Position numbers and translations under genes: made by a program. Under the pieces are notes generated by a model. The model did not search any database. It had not been told where the DNA came from and saw only the letters and a program-made list of their open reading frames with translations. This document shows positions 33,529 through 43,446 of a stretch of DNA of 64,000 bases, piece after piece. Position 1 is the stretch's first letter. Every line of letters starts with the position of its first letter. Origin of the DNA: Niastella caeni (GTDB taxonomy: Bacteria; Bacteroidota; Bacteroidia; Chitinophagales; Chitinophagaceae); assembly GCF_004834005.1 (NCBI RefSeq), contig NZ_STFF01000007.1, positions 248,001 to 312,000 on the forward strand, written 5' to 3'.

Positions 33529-36444
33529 TCAATGAATATCCCAGTCAAATTCATCATTGTCGCGCCTAAATACTGGCACTTGATGACCATTCGATTGTTT
33601 GTATACTTCTTTGTTTAAAAATGACTTTAGCTCTGATATGGAAACATGTCCGTTTTCGTCCGCATCCGCTTTTTTATCGATCACACCTTCTTTAATGCAC
33701 CAGGTTAATATACCACTGCCCCATTTATTGCCTTCCCTGGCAAACTGGTTGCCACGCGCAGCGGACATTACAATGGCGCCATTCTCTTCCAGCACGTTGG
33801 AGTAAATATTGTTCATCAAATAGTAAGCCTCATCTTCATTCTTTAGCAACTGGTTACTGGCAATGATTTTAGCAGGTAGCACCGAATTGTTCTTATCCAG
33901 TGAGTCCTTTAATTTTTGCAGATAGGCTTTTTTATCGATGTTGCCGCTGTTACAGGCATCCAGGAATAATATTTTACGGTGAGCAGGTATTTTTTCCAAC
34001 GCTTGCTCCAGTTCAGCATACGATAAGCCATTTTGGGTGGGGTCGCTAAATTTCACAGCATGTGTGCCCAGGAAAAGATCTAGCTGTGCATTCAACAATC
34101 CATGTCCACTGAAAGAAATGATCACCAAGTCGTTTACGCCACAATGTTGTAATCCTTGCAACTTCTGCATAACAGCTTCTTTGGTAACCTCCCGATTCCT
34201 TAATGAATCTGCAATACAGTTATTACCCCAAATGTTTTTGAATGATTTTCCGAGTTGCGATACGTCTGAAGTGGCATAAGTAAGGTTATGCTCTGGTTCG
34301 GCATATTCGTTTACACCGATACCCAGGTAATGTATGGTAGGTGTTACTGCATAATCTGACTTAATGAAATATGTAGTGGTTTTGTTCTTCAATAAGGATT
34401 CATCTTTACAAACCGGACGTATGTAATTATCTCCACTTTTAAGTAAAACTTTTAACAGGGTATCAAATTTCGTTACTTTTCTGGCGGAGATGTCAATACC
34501 GTTAGTTCCCCATAAAGGATTGTTGTTTACAGTTACATTAACAGATTGTAATACCGAGCCGGTAGATTCATAGTACAGTTGGCAAAGAAAAAAGGAATCC
34601 TTTGTATAGTAATTCTTATTCCAGTTAGTGATCTGGGCTGTTGGAAATTGTGCCTTCACAAAATCGTCCTGCATCGCTTTATTACGATCCAGGTTTTTCA
34701 GATAAGCGATCCTGTACAACTCTAATCGATTGGTATCGGTACTGCCCATTTGTTCTAACACCAGGTCGGGGCGGTTGTAATACAGCTCCAACTGGCCTAA
34801 TGAATAGCTGCCTTTTGCGTCGTCATTGATAGTGATGTTCTGCAACATTTTTTTCGACGAAGCATAGAAATAATTATTAGGTAAAACTACCAGATAATCA
34901 CCTCCTTTGTATAAATAAACATGGCCAATGATTTTGCCGTTTGAATCGGCACGCAGGATAGTGCCGAAATTAAAATAGAGATCGTAGAATCGCTGGCCGG
35001 ATTTTTCCGAGGAGATAACTGATTTCAATACCAGGCCTTGTGGCAACGCAATAGGTTGAAAAGAGTTATTGCCGTAGCATAATAGTTTACCCCCGCTTTC
35101 GTAAAAAACCTGGTCCTTGAAATAATTCACGAATCTGCCCGATACCTTTACTTTCGATTCTAAGTCTGCCGCCAGTTTAATGATCCTAAATTCGTTATGG
35201 GTTTGCAGTATCAGGGAATCAGTTTGCCCCAGTAACATGATTGAGGTTACTTTTTCTGTGTAACCCACTTTCTTTTTTCTCTTTCCATGCAGGTTGTAAA
35301 TGGTTAGATAAAAAGGGGCGCGCCAGATGGCGAGGAAATTGTCGTTTACTGTATATAAGGGATGGCCATCGCCATATGCCATATAGGAGCGGCTACGTTT
35401 ATGCGATAAATCGTATTGAGCAATAGTTTGATTTCTATTGATCCAGATGTTATTTGAAGTTGTTTTGATATCAGGTTCATAGTCTACAGCCCATTTGAGG
35501 TAAGGTGCGTTGGAAAGCATTGTGATGATATCTGGGATGATGATGAAATGACCCAAGTAAGTGGTAATAGGTGCCCATACCTGATTATTGAATTGCAATC
35601 GCATCATGTAACGTGCAACACCAGCCTTACTTGTGTCTTTATGATAAACCCGGTAATTATTCCAGAAGTAAAAATTAGATGCCTGCGAATCTTTCAGAAT
35701 AGGCGTGAGTGCATAAGCGTCTTTCTTCCATTTAAATCTGGTAAAATCCAGCTTATCGTAATGACGATTTTCTTTTACAAACCAGGCGTCCTGCGAAATG
35801 ATTACCGTTTTTCCAAGCAAGTTATCGGCCTGTATATTATTCGTGTTAAATAGGGCTGAACTGAGCTGAAATACCAGCTTACCTTGCTGAATGTCATAAA
35901 CACCAATGCTTCCGTCCTCCATACCTGCCAGCAATAAATAGGGCAACACAGGATGAAAGGACAATGCACTTGCTTTAACCGGTAAATCAATGATGCGAAG
36001 TTCCCTCATGTTATTAATAGGCCGCAAAAAAAGTATTTTGTCTATCTCAGTACGGTACGCGATAAAACTTTCATCTGCATTCACTACTACTTCTTCAAAC
36101 CCATAGAGCACTGCAGGTACCACAAAAAAAGTATGACCATTCTTTTTGCAAATGATTTTGTTATTCTTCCTGCCAAGGGTTGCAGTAATGGCTGTAGAAG
36201 CTGGCCCGGCAGGCTGCCAGGAGGGACTGCTTAAATATCGGTTAATTTCCTGGTGCGCGAAGAAGTCCCACTGCAGCCACGTATTGCCTTTGTCTTTACT
36301 CAGTAACCTGCTGCCCGATTGATCGAACTGCAATTCGGTAATGGGCTTTTCATGCCCTTTTTGAAGGTATACTTTCAATTGCTGGCTATACAATATATAG
36401 TTCGTCAAAACAAGAAAGTATAATAATAAATAGTTACCTTTCAT
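33529..36444 (-). CDS. Exported WD40-like/caspase-family (C14) protease
   Basis: Starting at the ATG at 36444 (better signal peptide, KGNYLLLYFLVLTNYILYS) the protein has 971 residues. The first half is a WD40/beta-propeller-like region (HEKPITELQFDQSGSRLL, SALSFHPVLPYLLLAGMEDG, IGVYDIQQGKLVFQL). A linker with a beta-sandwich-like part follows, then a caspase-like C14 domain (about 720-890): HYLGIGVNEYAEPEHNLTYA, catalytic His781 in IISFSGHGLL, and catalytic Cys831 in ILFLDACNSGN. The end has DADENGHVSISELKSFL, resembling an EF-hand loop that could bind Ca2+. Many bacterial caspases are cytoplasmic; the signal peptide puts this one in the periplasm or outside. It overlaps the upstream lipoprotein gene by 11 bp. 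Confidence 0.85.
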   Translation of the reverse strand: MKGNYLLLYFLVLTNYILYSQQLKVYLQKGHEKPITELQFDQSGSRLLSKDKGNTWLQWDFFAHQEINRYLSSPSWQPAGPASTAITATLGRKNNKIICKKNGHTFFVVPAVLYGFEEVVVNADESFIAYRTEIDKILFLRPINNMRELRIIDLPVKASALSFHPVLPYLLLAGMEDGSIGVYDIQQGKLVFQLSSALFNTNNIQADNLLGKTVIISQDAWFVKENRHYDKLDFTRFKWKKDAYALTPILKDSQASNFYFWNNYRVYHKDTSKAGVARYMMRLQFNNQVWAPITTYLGHFIIIPDIITMLSNAPYLKWAVDYEPDIKTTSNNIWINRNQTIAQYDLSHKRSRSYMAYGDGHPLYTVNDNFLAIWRAPFYLTIYNLHGKRKKKVGYTEKVTSIMLLGQTDSLILQTHNEFRIIKLAADLESKVKVSGRFVNYFKDQVFYESGGKLLCYGNNSFQPIALPQGLVLKSVISSEKSGQRFYDLYFNFGTILRADSNGKIIGHVYLYKGGDYLVVLPNNYFYASSKKMLQNITINDDAKGSYSLGQLELYYNRPDLVLEQMGSTDTNRLELYRIAYLKNLDRNKAMQDDFVKAQFPTAQITNWNKNYYTKDSFFLCQLYYESTGSVLQSVNVTVNNNPLWGTNGIDISARKVTKFDTLLKVLLKSGDNYIRPVCKDESLLKNKTTTYFIKSDYAVTPTIHYLGIGVNEYAEPEHNLTYATSDVSQLGKSFKNIWGNNCIADSLRNREVTKEAVMQKLQGLQHCGVNDLVIISFSGHGLLNAQLDLFLGTHAVKFSDPTQNGLSYAELEQALEKIPAHRKILFLDACNSGNIDKKAYLQKLKDSLDKNNSVLPAKIIASNQLLKNEDEAYYLMNNIYSNVLEENGAIVMSAARGNQFAREGNKWGSGILTWCIKEGVIDKKADADENGHVSISELKSFLNKEVYKQSNGHQVPVFRRDNDEFDWDIH

Positions 36445-37465
36445 ACAACGGGGTAATTCCAATAAAGGCATGGTTAAAAAGTTCGACACTCATGAACAAC
36501 AACCCATATTTGTTCGTGGCAAAAAAATCCTTTCCACTTACTAGTCGCATGGTTGTTTCATACATCGGTTTTCCATTAAATATTCCGAATAAGGTATTCA
36601 TGTTTCGATAGGTAGCGCTCCATACTAACCCACCAGATAGGCTAGTGAACTGGAACCCATCTGACCCATTTACATAACGTCGGTGCGAATACAATACACG
36701 ATCGGGTGCCATAGTATTGTACAACACAATATGTGTATTGCTACTCTTTGCCTTACTGACAAGCGGGGTTAAAACAGCAGTGTCGGGCACGCCGGATAGG
36801 TAATCGGTATAAACGAACAAGATCCTGTTGGCATAGCGGGCATGGCTGTTGATGTAAGAGAGGGTGGTATCGATTGACTGTACCAGGTTACTTGAACCAC
36901 CATTTGTTTTGATATCGAATACTGGTGCCAGCGAATCAGATTGCAGTTTTTGATGGTCTTCCTGGAACTTACTAAACATGGTCCTGTAAACAGGCACTTT
37001 CGGGTTACCGACCGCGCAAATGCCAAAATTAACTTCAAATTTTCCAATATTTTCACTCAGGTTTTGGAAAAAGGCTTCTTTAAATGGAAGTAACTGATCG
37101 AGATTAAAACTTTCTGTGATTGAAAGGATTGATTTATCCATCAATAAGAAAATGGACGCCGGTAATAATGGTTTATTGAGCAATTTTGTTTCCACAACTT
37201 CGCAAGTAACCAGATCGATATCCCTTGCGCCCTCGATAAGACCAACATGATTGAAATGAAATAAATGTGTAGGTAATAGATTACCATCGTTTACATTGCC
37301 ATTAATGGCATAGGTCAGCTTTAAAACGCATGAGTTATTGGTATATGAAATAAGGGAGCTACTGCCTTGCACAATCCCGACTTCAGACAGTATGTCGTTT
37401 TGTGGTTTGGAACAACCAGTCACTACAATTACGACGTTTATCAGTAAGCGAATGCTCTTCCTCAT
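36434..37465 (-). CDS. vWA-like lipoprotein
   Basis: The 343-residue protein has a lipoprotein signal (IRLLINVVIVVTGC, Cys18). Residues about 103-260 look like a von Willebrand A fold: a strand ending ASIFLLMD110-K-S112, an alternating helix-strand pattern, RILFVYTDYLSG near 220, and SNTHIVLYNT. D110xS112 resembles the start of a MIDAS metal site, but the third residue of the canonical DxSxS is not matched (DKSILS), so metal binding is uncertain. It overlaps its neighbours by 4 bp (upstream barrel) and 11 bp (caspase gene), indicating tight coupling. Confidence 0.6.
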   Translation of the reverse strand: MRKSIRLLINVVIVVTGCSKPQNDILSEVGIVQGSSSLISYTNNSCVLKLTYAINGNVNDGNLLPTHLFHFNHVGLIEGARDIDLVTCEVVETKLLNKPLLPASIFLLMDKSILSITESFNLDQLLPFKEAFFQNLSENIGKFEVNFGICAVGNPKVPVYRTMFSKFQEDHQKLQSDSLAPVFDIKTNGGSSNLVQSIDTTLSYINSHARYANRILFVYTDYLSGVPDTAVLTPLVSKAKSSNTHIVLYNTMAPDRVLYSHRRYVNGSDGFQFTSLSGGLVWSATYRNMNTLFGIFNGKPMYETTMRLVSGKDFFATNKYGLLFMSVELFNHAFIGITPLYER

Positions 37466-38208
37466 TTTTGTACATATTTATTACCAAATAAAAACCCTAA
37501 CTGCAACCGAAATTGCTGACACTGCTTGATCAGTATGGGCTTGTCAGATCGAAAAATTTCGAGGTTGCGGTTCTGAAAATCGTATAGTATATCTAACAGT
37601 ACACGATGCCTCCTGAATTGAATGCCGCAAGAAAAAGTAGTTTTTAGAAAATAAAATCTATCATGTAAATCAACTAATACTGGTTCACCTAATAAGTTTA
37701 CAATTATTTCATCACGAAAAGTAGCTTTCAACAACTTGTTAAAATAATTATAGTCTTGCTTAAATGTAATAAGGCTGTAAAACAAGCCTGCTTTCACAAG
37801 AATATGAACTGATCGATTGTCGGATACAATATAGCCGATATGAACATGCGGTCTTAATGAATAGTTACTCACCATGATGGCTTGCTGAGAAAAGTAATAG
37901 GCCTGTCCGATGGCGTCCTCATTCATATTATACTCTTCCGATTGGAGGCCCAGGCCATACTCGATCATAGTTCTTTTTTTTATGGTTAAAAAAAACAGGT
38001 CGACGTTGCTCCGGAACATAAATCTATTGGTGTTATTAACGATAGCTACCGTACCGAGGGCAGGAAAATAGATGTCGGAAGGTTGATAGGTTACCTTATA
38101 ATATTTTGCCGGCGATATTTCCACGCCCCATGACCTCATCTTAACTTGTTGTCCCTGACAAAGGAGCACAGACATAAATGCGATGCTTATGAAAAACCAT
38201 CTTTTCAT
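37462..38208 (-). CDS. Secreted barrel-like protein B of the caspase operon
   Basis: The 248-residue protein begins with a signal peptide (MKRWFFISIAFMSVLLCQGQ). The body is a run of amphipathic beta strands with many aromatic residues (RFMFRSNVDLFFLTI, MIEYGLGLQSEEY, RPHVHIGYIV, FRLQLGFLFG). It has the look of an 8-10-stranded outer-membrane barrel of the PorT/OmpA-like type. Its start overlaps the stop of barrel A by 4 bp (ATGA, 38205-38208), and its stop overlaps the start of the vWA-like lipoprotein in the same way (37462-37465). I recognise no specific family. Confidence 0.6.
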   Translation of the reverse strand: MKRWFFISIAFMSVLLCQGQQVKMRSWGVEISPAKYYKVTYQPSDIYFPALGTVAIVNNTNRFMFRSNVDLFFLTIKKRTMIEYGLGLQSEEYNMNEDAIGQAYYFSQQAIMVSNYSLRPHVHIGYIVSDNRSVHILVKAGLFYSLITFKQDYNYFNKLLKATFRDEIIVNLLGEPVLVDLHDRFYFLKTTFSCGIQFRRHRVLLDILYDFQNRNLEIFRSDKPILIKQCQQFRLQLGFLFGNKYVQK

Positions 38209-38951
38209 AGCTTAGCCATTTTAGTGGGGTTATACTTTACACTTGGAGCAAAATTGTAACCAAGACGTAAAGTAAGTGAATGGCCGCCTGACGTATAGAA
38301 ATAATAATTCCGTTCGTAATTAGAAACATTGTCGATTGTAAATCGATGAACCGGGTAGGAATAACTCAGTTGAAAGGCAAATTGTTTGTTCATTATCCAG
38401 CAATATCTGTCAAGGTTAATAGCTGGCCTTATCTCGCCGCCATTGCCTTCATACTTGCGAACTACCAGGCTTTGTCCGTTATTATCTATGTCAGCCAGCC
38501 TGCTCACCGAAATATCACGCACAAACAACCTGCTATATTCAACACCGAGTGACAGCGAGTACGAACCTTTGTTAAGAAAAAAGTGTTTGAGGTAATACCC
38601 CATGCCTGCATTAAACAAACTGCCTTTATAGGGGAACGGAACACTATTATATTCTGTGTCTGCAGGTGTTTTATATAATAAGGGACCATTAAATCGGTAG
38701 GCAGTACCTATGTCGATATATATAAAGAATTGAAACATGGAAATGCGGGCATGAATCGCCGGAGCAGTATATGTCATATTATAGTCCCTGATCTGCTGAC
38801 GACTTGCTTGTAGACCCACCCATATCCCTTCGTTGATAGTTACCCAAAACTTCCTGTGCTGGTAAAACTTTTTGCCTGCTTGCCCAAAGGCAATAGATAT
38901 GTGTATAAGACAACACAAGGTTAGGTTAATGAGTAAGTAACATTTTCTCAT
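38205..38951 (-). CDS. Secreted barrel-like protein A of the caspase operon
   Basis: The 248-residue protein has a signal peptide (CYLLINLTLCCLIHISIAFG). Beta strands with alternating polarity follow (KFWVTINEGIWVGL, FFIYIDIGTAYRFNG, YSLSLGVEYSRLFV, AFQLSYSYPVHRF, SLTLRLGYNF), consistent with an outer-membrane barrel. It equals barrel B in length but I see little direct sequence match, so they may be distant paralogues. It is the first gene of the operon. The 485 bp upstream (38952-39436) has no gene; it contains a 7-bp stem hairpin GATGTAG/CTACATC (39269-39294) and no clear promoter. Confidence 0.6.
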   Translation of the reverse strand: MRKCYLLINLTLCCLIHISIAFGQAGKKFYQHRKFWVTINEGIWVGLQASRQQIRDYNMTYTAPAIHARISMFQFFIYIDIGTAYRFNGPLLYKTPADTEYNSVPFPYKGSLFNAGMGYYLKHFFLNKGSYSLSLGVEYSRLFVRDISVSRLADIDNNGQSLVVRKYEGNGGEIRPAINLDRYCWIMNKQFAFQLSYSYPVHRFTIDNVSNYERNYYFYTSGGHSLTLRLGYNFAPSVKYNPTKMAKL

Positions 38952-39436
38952 AGCAATAATCAGTAAGAGCTTTTAGGAGTTGTTGCGGTTAGGTTTAGTT
39001 TAATCATGTCAATAACCGCAAAGCAAAAAAAATGAATTAATACAGTTCTTTGGGAATGACGGACCTGTTCTTGATGTATTATAAGGGTGAGATATAGGAA
39101 TAATCAAAGTAATAGGTTATTATGAACTTATTACGTATCATATCAGTTTAAAGCATATAGGACAATAGATTTGGAGGAGGTATGGGCGCTCAATAGATTT
39201 TAAGTTTTCTACTTAAATTTCTGCAATTTTCATGTGTAGCGTACAGGTGTTTTTCACGTATTTTAATTGATGTAGGTTACCTAAAAGCTACATCTAAAAG
39301 AGCCAACCTCCTGGTTAGGGGCTTATTTATTAATAATAATTATTTGCTGTTTCACCTTTGAAACAATAGGGGAGTAGGCCTTATAAACATTCCACTTTGG
39401 GTAAATCGTAAAATAGCATATTCACCTGATTGGATT

Positions 39437-40216
39437 TTATGATTTTCTAACCCCATTCGTTTTTAAATACTCCGCCAGGGCTTTTATGCTGTCTGTGTTG
39501 ATATAATCAATACCTAACTCTATGAGCTTTTGCCACCCTTCAATAAAATCCGGGGTGTTCCAGAATCTTATTTTTTTACCTAAAGCATGGCCTTTGTCCA
39601 CGGCCTTTTTTAATTTTTCCCAATCGTTTGCCAACAGGTCTTCATGTCCATTCCACTGTGAATAATTAATAAAGTTCTCGCCCAGCAGGGCAATGCGGGA
39701 AAGCGCCTGCTTGCTATAGTTAGTGCTTAACAGGCCATCGAACCACAGGAACGAAGGATAAGAACTATACGTACTTTGAGGGGGTTTGCTGCCGGTTATC
39801 AGTATTATCAGGGAAGGGCACCTGGTAACGGCCGGATATTTCATTAACAGTTCTATTAACTTATTGATGCTGGGGACTGCTTCTGCTTTTATATCGAGCA
39901 TCAGCATCAGTTTGCGGGAGGTATCGGCATACACATTTCCTGCGTTTTTTTGAATAATGTCTGCCAGTGGGCTCAGGTACAGGTTTTCGAACAGGCGATT
40001 TTGCGCTACATCCTTCATTGTATGGGCCACGTACAGTTCATTCTCGCTTAAAATAACGTCAACTTCAATGGAACCATATTGCAGGTTATAGGCAGAATAA
40101 AAAGGAGCCGGTTGTTGGTAGTCATTATGTGAATGCGCATTGGCCGTAGTGTAAACAGCAGGTTGTGCAAACACGTGCATGCATGGGAACAGGAGAAATA
40201 GCAATAGCGTTTTCAT
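39437..40216 (-). CDS. Exported GDPD/PI-PLC-like phosphodiesterase
   Basis: The 259-residue protein has a signal peptide (MKTLLLFLLFPCMHVFAQ). The start of the mature part, NAHSHNDYQQPAPF (residues 26-39), together with GSIEVDVILSENELYVAHT and LMLMLDIKAEA, matches the PLC-like phosphodiesterase TIM barrel related to glycerophosphodiester phosphodiesterases. The final IDYINTDSIKALAEYL is typical of the last barrel strand. It probably cleaves a phosphodiester of a phospholipid head group or teichoic-type polymer in the periplasm. It is divergent from the SusC1 gene across 357 bp, with the CCCCCAT direct repeat near the SusC side. Confidence 0.75.
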   Translation of the reverse strand: MKTLLLFLLFPCMHVFAQPAVYTTANAHSHNDYQQPAPFYSAYNLQYGSIEVDVILSENELYVAHTMKDVAQNRLFENLYLSPLADIIQKNAGNVYADTSRKLMLMLDIKAEAVPSINKLIELLMKYPAVTRCPSLIILITGSKPPQSTYSSYPSFLWFDGLLSTNYSKQALSRIALLGENFINYSQWNGHEDLLANDWEKLKKAVDKGHALGKKIRFWNTPDFIEGWQKLIELGIDYINTDSIKALAEYLKTNGVRKS

Positions 40217-40479
40217 AATAACGTATATCTAAAGGGTTAATAAGGGATGCGCTTTTAAGGAAATAGAATATGGGAGGGATGAATGGTTGGCTGATAGTGT
40301 AAACAAATAAAGAAAAATTAAGCGAAAGTTGCAACATTTTTTTAATGTTAGATCAGAAAAAAATGTTTGCGCCGAAATGTAATATGAATTGTATAAGGTG
40401 TGTAAATAGATATTCTTCTGGTCTGCTCTCCAATTAGTTGGAGTCTTTTCCCACATTATGTGTGATATAACAATTTCAC

Positions 40480-40506
40480 CCCCCATTTATACGAATTATC
40501 CCCCAT
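40480..40506. promoter_or_regulatory. Direct repeat CCCCCAT spaced 20 bp
   Basis: CCCCCAT occurs at 40480-40486 and 40500-40506, two helical turns apart, 68 bp before the SusC1 ATG. Spacing and position suit a dimeric activator that binds direct repeats, such as AraC-type regulators. No regulator gene adjoins the locus. The rest of 40217-40573 holds an A/T-rich palindrome AACATT-TTTTT-AATGTT (40333-40349) and no gene. Confidence 0.3.
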
Positions 40507-40573
40507 CAAATAGTATAAAATCTTTTGATATTTATCCAGGTACTGATTTCTAACCAAAACTGCACCATTGCTT

Positions 40574-43435
40574 ATGAAATTGATCTTTATTCGTTTTATG
40601 TTTTTTTGTGGTATACTGCTGCTGACGTGTTCGTCAAAAGCGGTGCCCCGCAAAACAACGACTGATCCATGCCATGCCGGTTGGCTTGCCCAAAAGTATA
40701 CCGGCACCGTATTCGATACCAATTCACCCGTAGCTACACTGGTAAAAGATTCACTGGTGCCACTGAAAAATCCACAGCCTGTTCAATTGCCCTATGTAAC
40801 AGTGCCTCAACAACTGGCCGTTGCTTCAACGGATGCCGTGTATAACAGTGACCTGCTCAAATCGCCCGTTACCAGTTTTGGAAATGCCCTCGCTTGCAGA
40901 ATGGCCGGGTTACATACCCTTCAATTTTCCGGCCTCCCCGGATCTGATGGCGCTTCTTTTAATGTAAGAGGCCAAACGCCGGTAATAATTGTAGACGGTG
41001 TAGTAACTGGCCTCACGCAATACGACCTCGAAGAAATTGAATCGGTAACCGTTTTGAAAGATGCCAGCGCCATGGCCATGCTGGGCGTACGCGGATCGAA
41101 TGGCGCCATACTGGTAACTACCAAAAAAGGCATTGAGGCAAAGCCGCTGGTTTCATTGACCGTACAAACGGCCACTCAGCAGCCTCTCGGCTATCCAAAG
41201 GCGGTGAATGCTTATGATTACGCCCGGCTGCGCAATGAAGCGCTTCGCAACGATGGTATCGACAGTGCAAATTCGGGCCTTTATTATTCTCAAACGGCAC
41301 TGGACGCTTATAAAAACCATTCCGATCCTTACAATTATCCCGATGTGAATTACTGGAAAGAGGTTACGAAGAACAGTTCCATGCTCAATCGCTACACATT
41401 AAGCACAAGGGGCGGGAACAGGTTCGCAAAATATTTTGTTTCGTTGGAACATGTGAACCAGTCGGGATTTTTTAAAACGGTCGACAGCAATACCTATAAC
41501 ACCAATAATAATTTCAAGAGCTACATCATTCGCTCGAACGTTGATGTAAACATCACACCCAAACTCACCGGCGGCATTTATTTACTGGGCCGCATTCAAA
41601 ATGCCAACGAGCCGGGTGCAACCACCAGTTTAATTCTGGGCAATATATTGATCACGCCGGCGAATGCCTATCCTGTTTTAAACGAGAACGGGTCTTTGGG
41701 TGGAAGCCAGATCTACCAAAACAATATCTGGGCGCAAACGGTGGCTTCGGGTTATCGCCAGAATTATAAAAGAGATGTATTGGTGAATGTTTACCTGAAA
41801 CGTACCCTCGATGAATTGTTACCCGGTTTGTGGATCAAAGCCAAAGTAGCTTATTACGGAAGTCTTTCTGAATCCATCTACCGCGGAAAATCATTTGCCG
41901 TGTATCAAAAGAACGGATCGTCTTATACGCAATTCGGCGCCAATGGTACGCAGGGAAATTCGAATGGCATCGATTACCAGGGCAGGCTCGATTATGAAGA
42001 GTTCAGCGCCGGTTACGACAAAACGATCAATGAAGATCATGGTTTAAATGCCATCGTGCTGGTTAACCGCGATAATTCCTCGAATGGTTACGATCTGCCT
42101 TATACCATTACCGGAACTTCGGGCCGCATTGCCTATAATTATAAAGGCCGGTATATGGTTGAAGGAAGCTGGGGCATCAACGGTTCTAACAGGTATCCGG
42201 ATAACGGCAATACGAAACGGGGCGTTTTCCCTGCCATTGGCCTGGGATGGAATATAGACCAGGAAGCATTCATGGCCAACGTTCCGTTCGTATCGGCCTT
42301 GAAGTTGTATGGCTCATATGGACGAACCGGTTGGGACAGGCCCGGCTACTTCGTATACTATCCCCGTTTTTTAGATGGCCCCGGTTATTACTTTGGGACC
42401 AGCGCAGGTGGCGCTACCACCATCACAGAAGGCACCCTCGCCAATCCCAATATTACTTTTCAAAAAGCCAACAAACTGAATATCGGCCTCAGCGGCCATA
42501 TGCTCAAAGATCAACTGGCCTTTAAAGTAGAATATTATCGCAACAACTATTACGACATTTTAATGCAGCGTGGTAACAACAGCACCTTGCTGGGGAACGA
42601 GTATCCCGACGAAAACATTGGTAAGAACCGGTATTTCGGCTGGGAAGGCCAGGTATCGTGGAGGCAAACGGGTAACAAACTGCAATACTTTATCGCTGCC
42701 AATGCTTCAACCATTGGGTCGAAAGTGTTGTACGCCGATGAGGTGAATAGGCCTTATGAGTGGATGAAAAGAACGGGGCAGCCTGTTTCGCAACGTTTCG
42801 GATACATTGCCGAAGGTTTGTACCAATCGCAGGATGAGATCAACACCCGGGCAACCACCGTTGGTTATAAACCCCAATTGGGAGATATCAAATACAAAGA
42901 CCTGAATGCCGATGGTATTATCAATCAGAATGACCAGGCAGCCATGGGCACTACCAAACCGCTTTTCTTTTATGGAATTTCCTTTGGTGTTAGCTGGAAA
43001 GGTTTCGACATCAGCGCTGTGCTGCAAGGGGTACAAAACTACCAGGTTTACCTGGGCGGAAACTATTACTGGGCTTTTCCCGACAATGGTTTAGGCCAGG
43101 CATGGAGCGAGAACCTCGGCCGGTGGACGCCCGACAATGCAGCAGGCGCTACGTATCCCCGTTTGAGCTATGGCATTAACACCAATAACCATGCTACCTC
43201 ATCGTACTGGTTGCGGAATAACAATTTCATTCGACTGAAAAACGCTGAGATCGGTTACTCGTTGCCGCAATCGCTGATAAGTAAAATTCGGTTGCAAACC
43301 GTGCGGGTGTTTGCCAATGGATATAATCTGTTGACATGGGCTGCATCTGATTTCAGTGACAGGGACCCTGAGGCTTATTTCGGCAGTTATCCTGTTCAAC
43401 GATTGGTAAACTTTGGTATCAACATTAAATTTTAA
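40574..43435 (+). CDS. SusC/RagA-family TonB-dependent receptor, short N-terminus (SusC1)
   Basis: From the ATG at 40574 the protein has 953 residues. The signal peptide (MKLIFIRFMFFCGILLLTC) is followed by about 85 residues with no carboxypeptidase-regulatory-like domain. The plug domain follows with GSDGASFNVRGQTPVIIVDG, ESVTVLKDASAMAMLGVRGS and NGAILVTTKKG. The remainder is the 22-strand barrel, ending LVNFGINIKF. It should import a ligand delivered by its SusD partner, powered by TonB. It lies 11 bp before SusD1. SusC proteins usually carry the extra N-terminal domain, as SusC2 here does, so this is a trimmed version. Confidence 0.9.
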   Translation: MKLIFIRFMFFCGILLLTCSSKAVPRKTTTDPCHAGWLAQKYTGTVFDTNSPVATLVKDSLVPLKNPQPVQLPYVTVPQQLAVASTDAVYNSDLLKSPVTSFGNALACRMAGLHTLQFSGLPGSDGASFNVRGQTPVIIVDGVVTGLTQYDLEEIESVTVLKDASAMAMLGVRGSNGAILVTTKKGIEAKPLVSLTVQTATQQPLGYPKAVNAYDYARLRNEALRNDGIDSANSGLYYSQTALDAYKNHSDPYNYPDVNYWKEVTKNSSMLNRYTLSTRGGNRFAKYFVSLEHVNQSGFFKTVDSNTYNTNNNFKSYIIRSNVDVNITPKLTGGIYLLGRIQNANEPGATTSLILGNILITPANAYPVLNENGSLGGSQIYQNNIWAQTVASGYRQNYKRDVLVNVYLKRTLDELLPGLWIKAKVAYYGSLSESIYRGKSFAVYQKNGSSYTQFGANGTQGNSNGIDYQGRLDYEEFSAGYDKTINEDHGLNAIVLVNRDNSSNGYDLPYTITGTSGRIAYNYKGRYMVEGSWGINGSNRYPDNGNTKRGVFPAIGLGWNIDQEAFMANVPFVSALKLYGSYGRTGWDRPGYFVYYPRFLDGPGYYFGTSAGGATTITEGTLANPNITFQKANKLNIGLSGHMLKDQLAFKVEYYRNNYYDILMQRGNNSTLLGNEYPDENIGKNRYFGWEGQVSWRQTGNKLQYFIAANASTIGSKVLYADEVNRPYEWMKRTGQPVSQRFGYIAEGLYQSQDEINTRATTVGYKPQLGDIKYKDLNADGIINQNDQAAMGTTKPLFFYGISFGVSWKGFDISAVLQGVQNYQVYLGGNYYWAFPDNGLGQAWSENLGRWTPDNAAGATYPRLSYGINTNNHATSSYWLRNNNFIRLKNAEIGYSLPQSLISKIRLQTVRVFANGYNLLTWAASDFSDRDPEAYFGSYPVQRLVNFGINIKF

Positions 43436-43446
43436 GAGGGCGGCTT

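Noticed and set aside
39269..39294. Hairpin GATGTAG/CTACATC as a terminator
   Set aside because: No T tract follows on either strand and no gene ends next to it.
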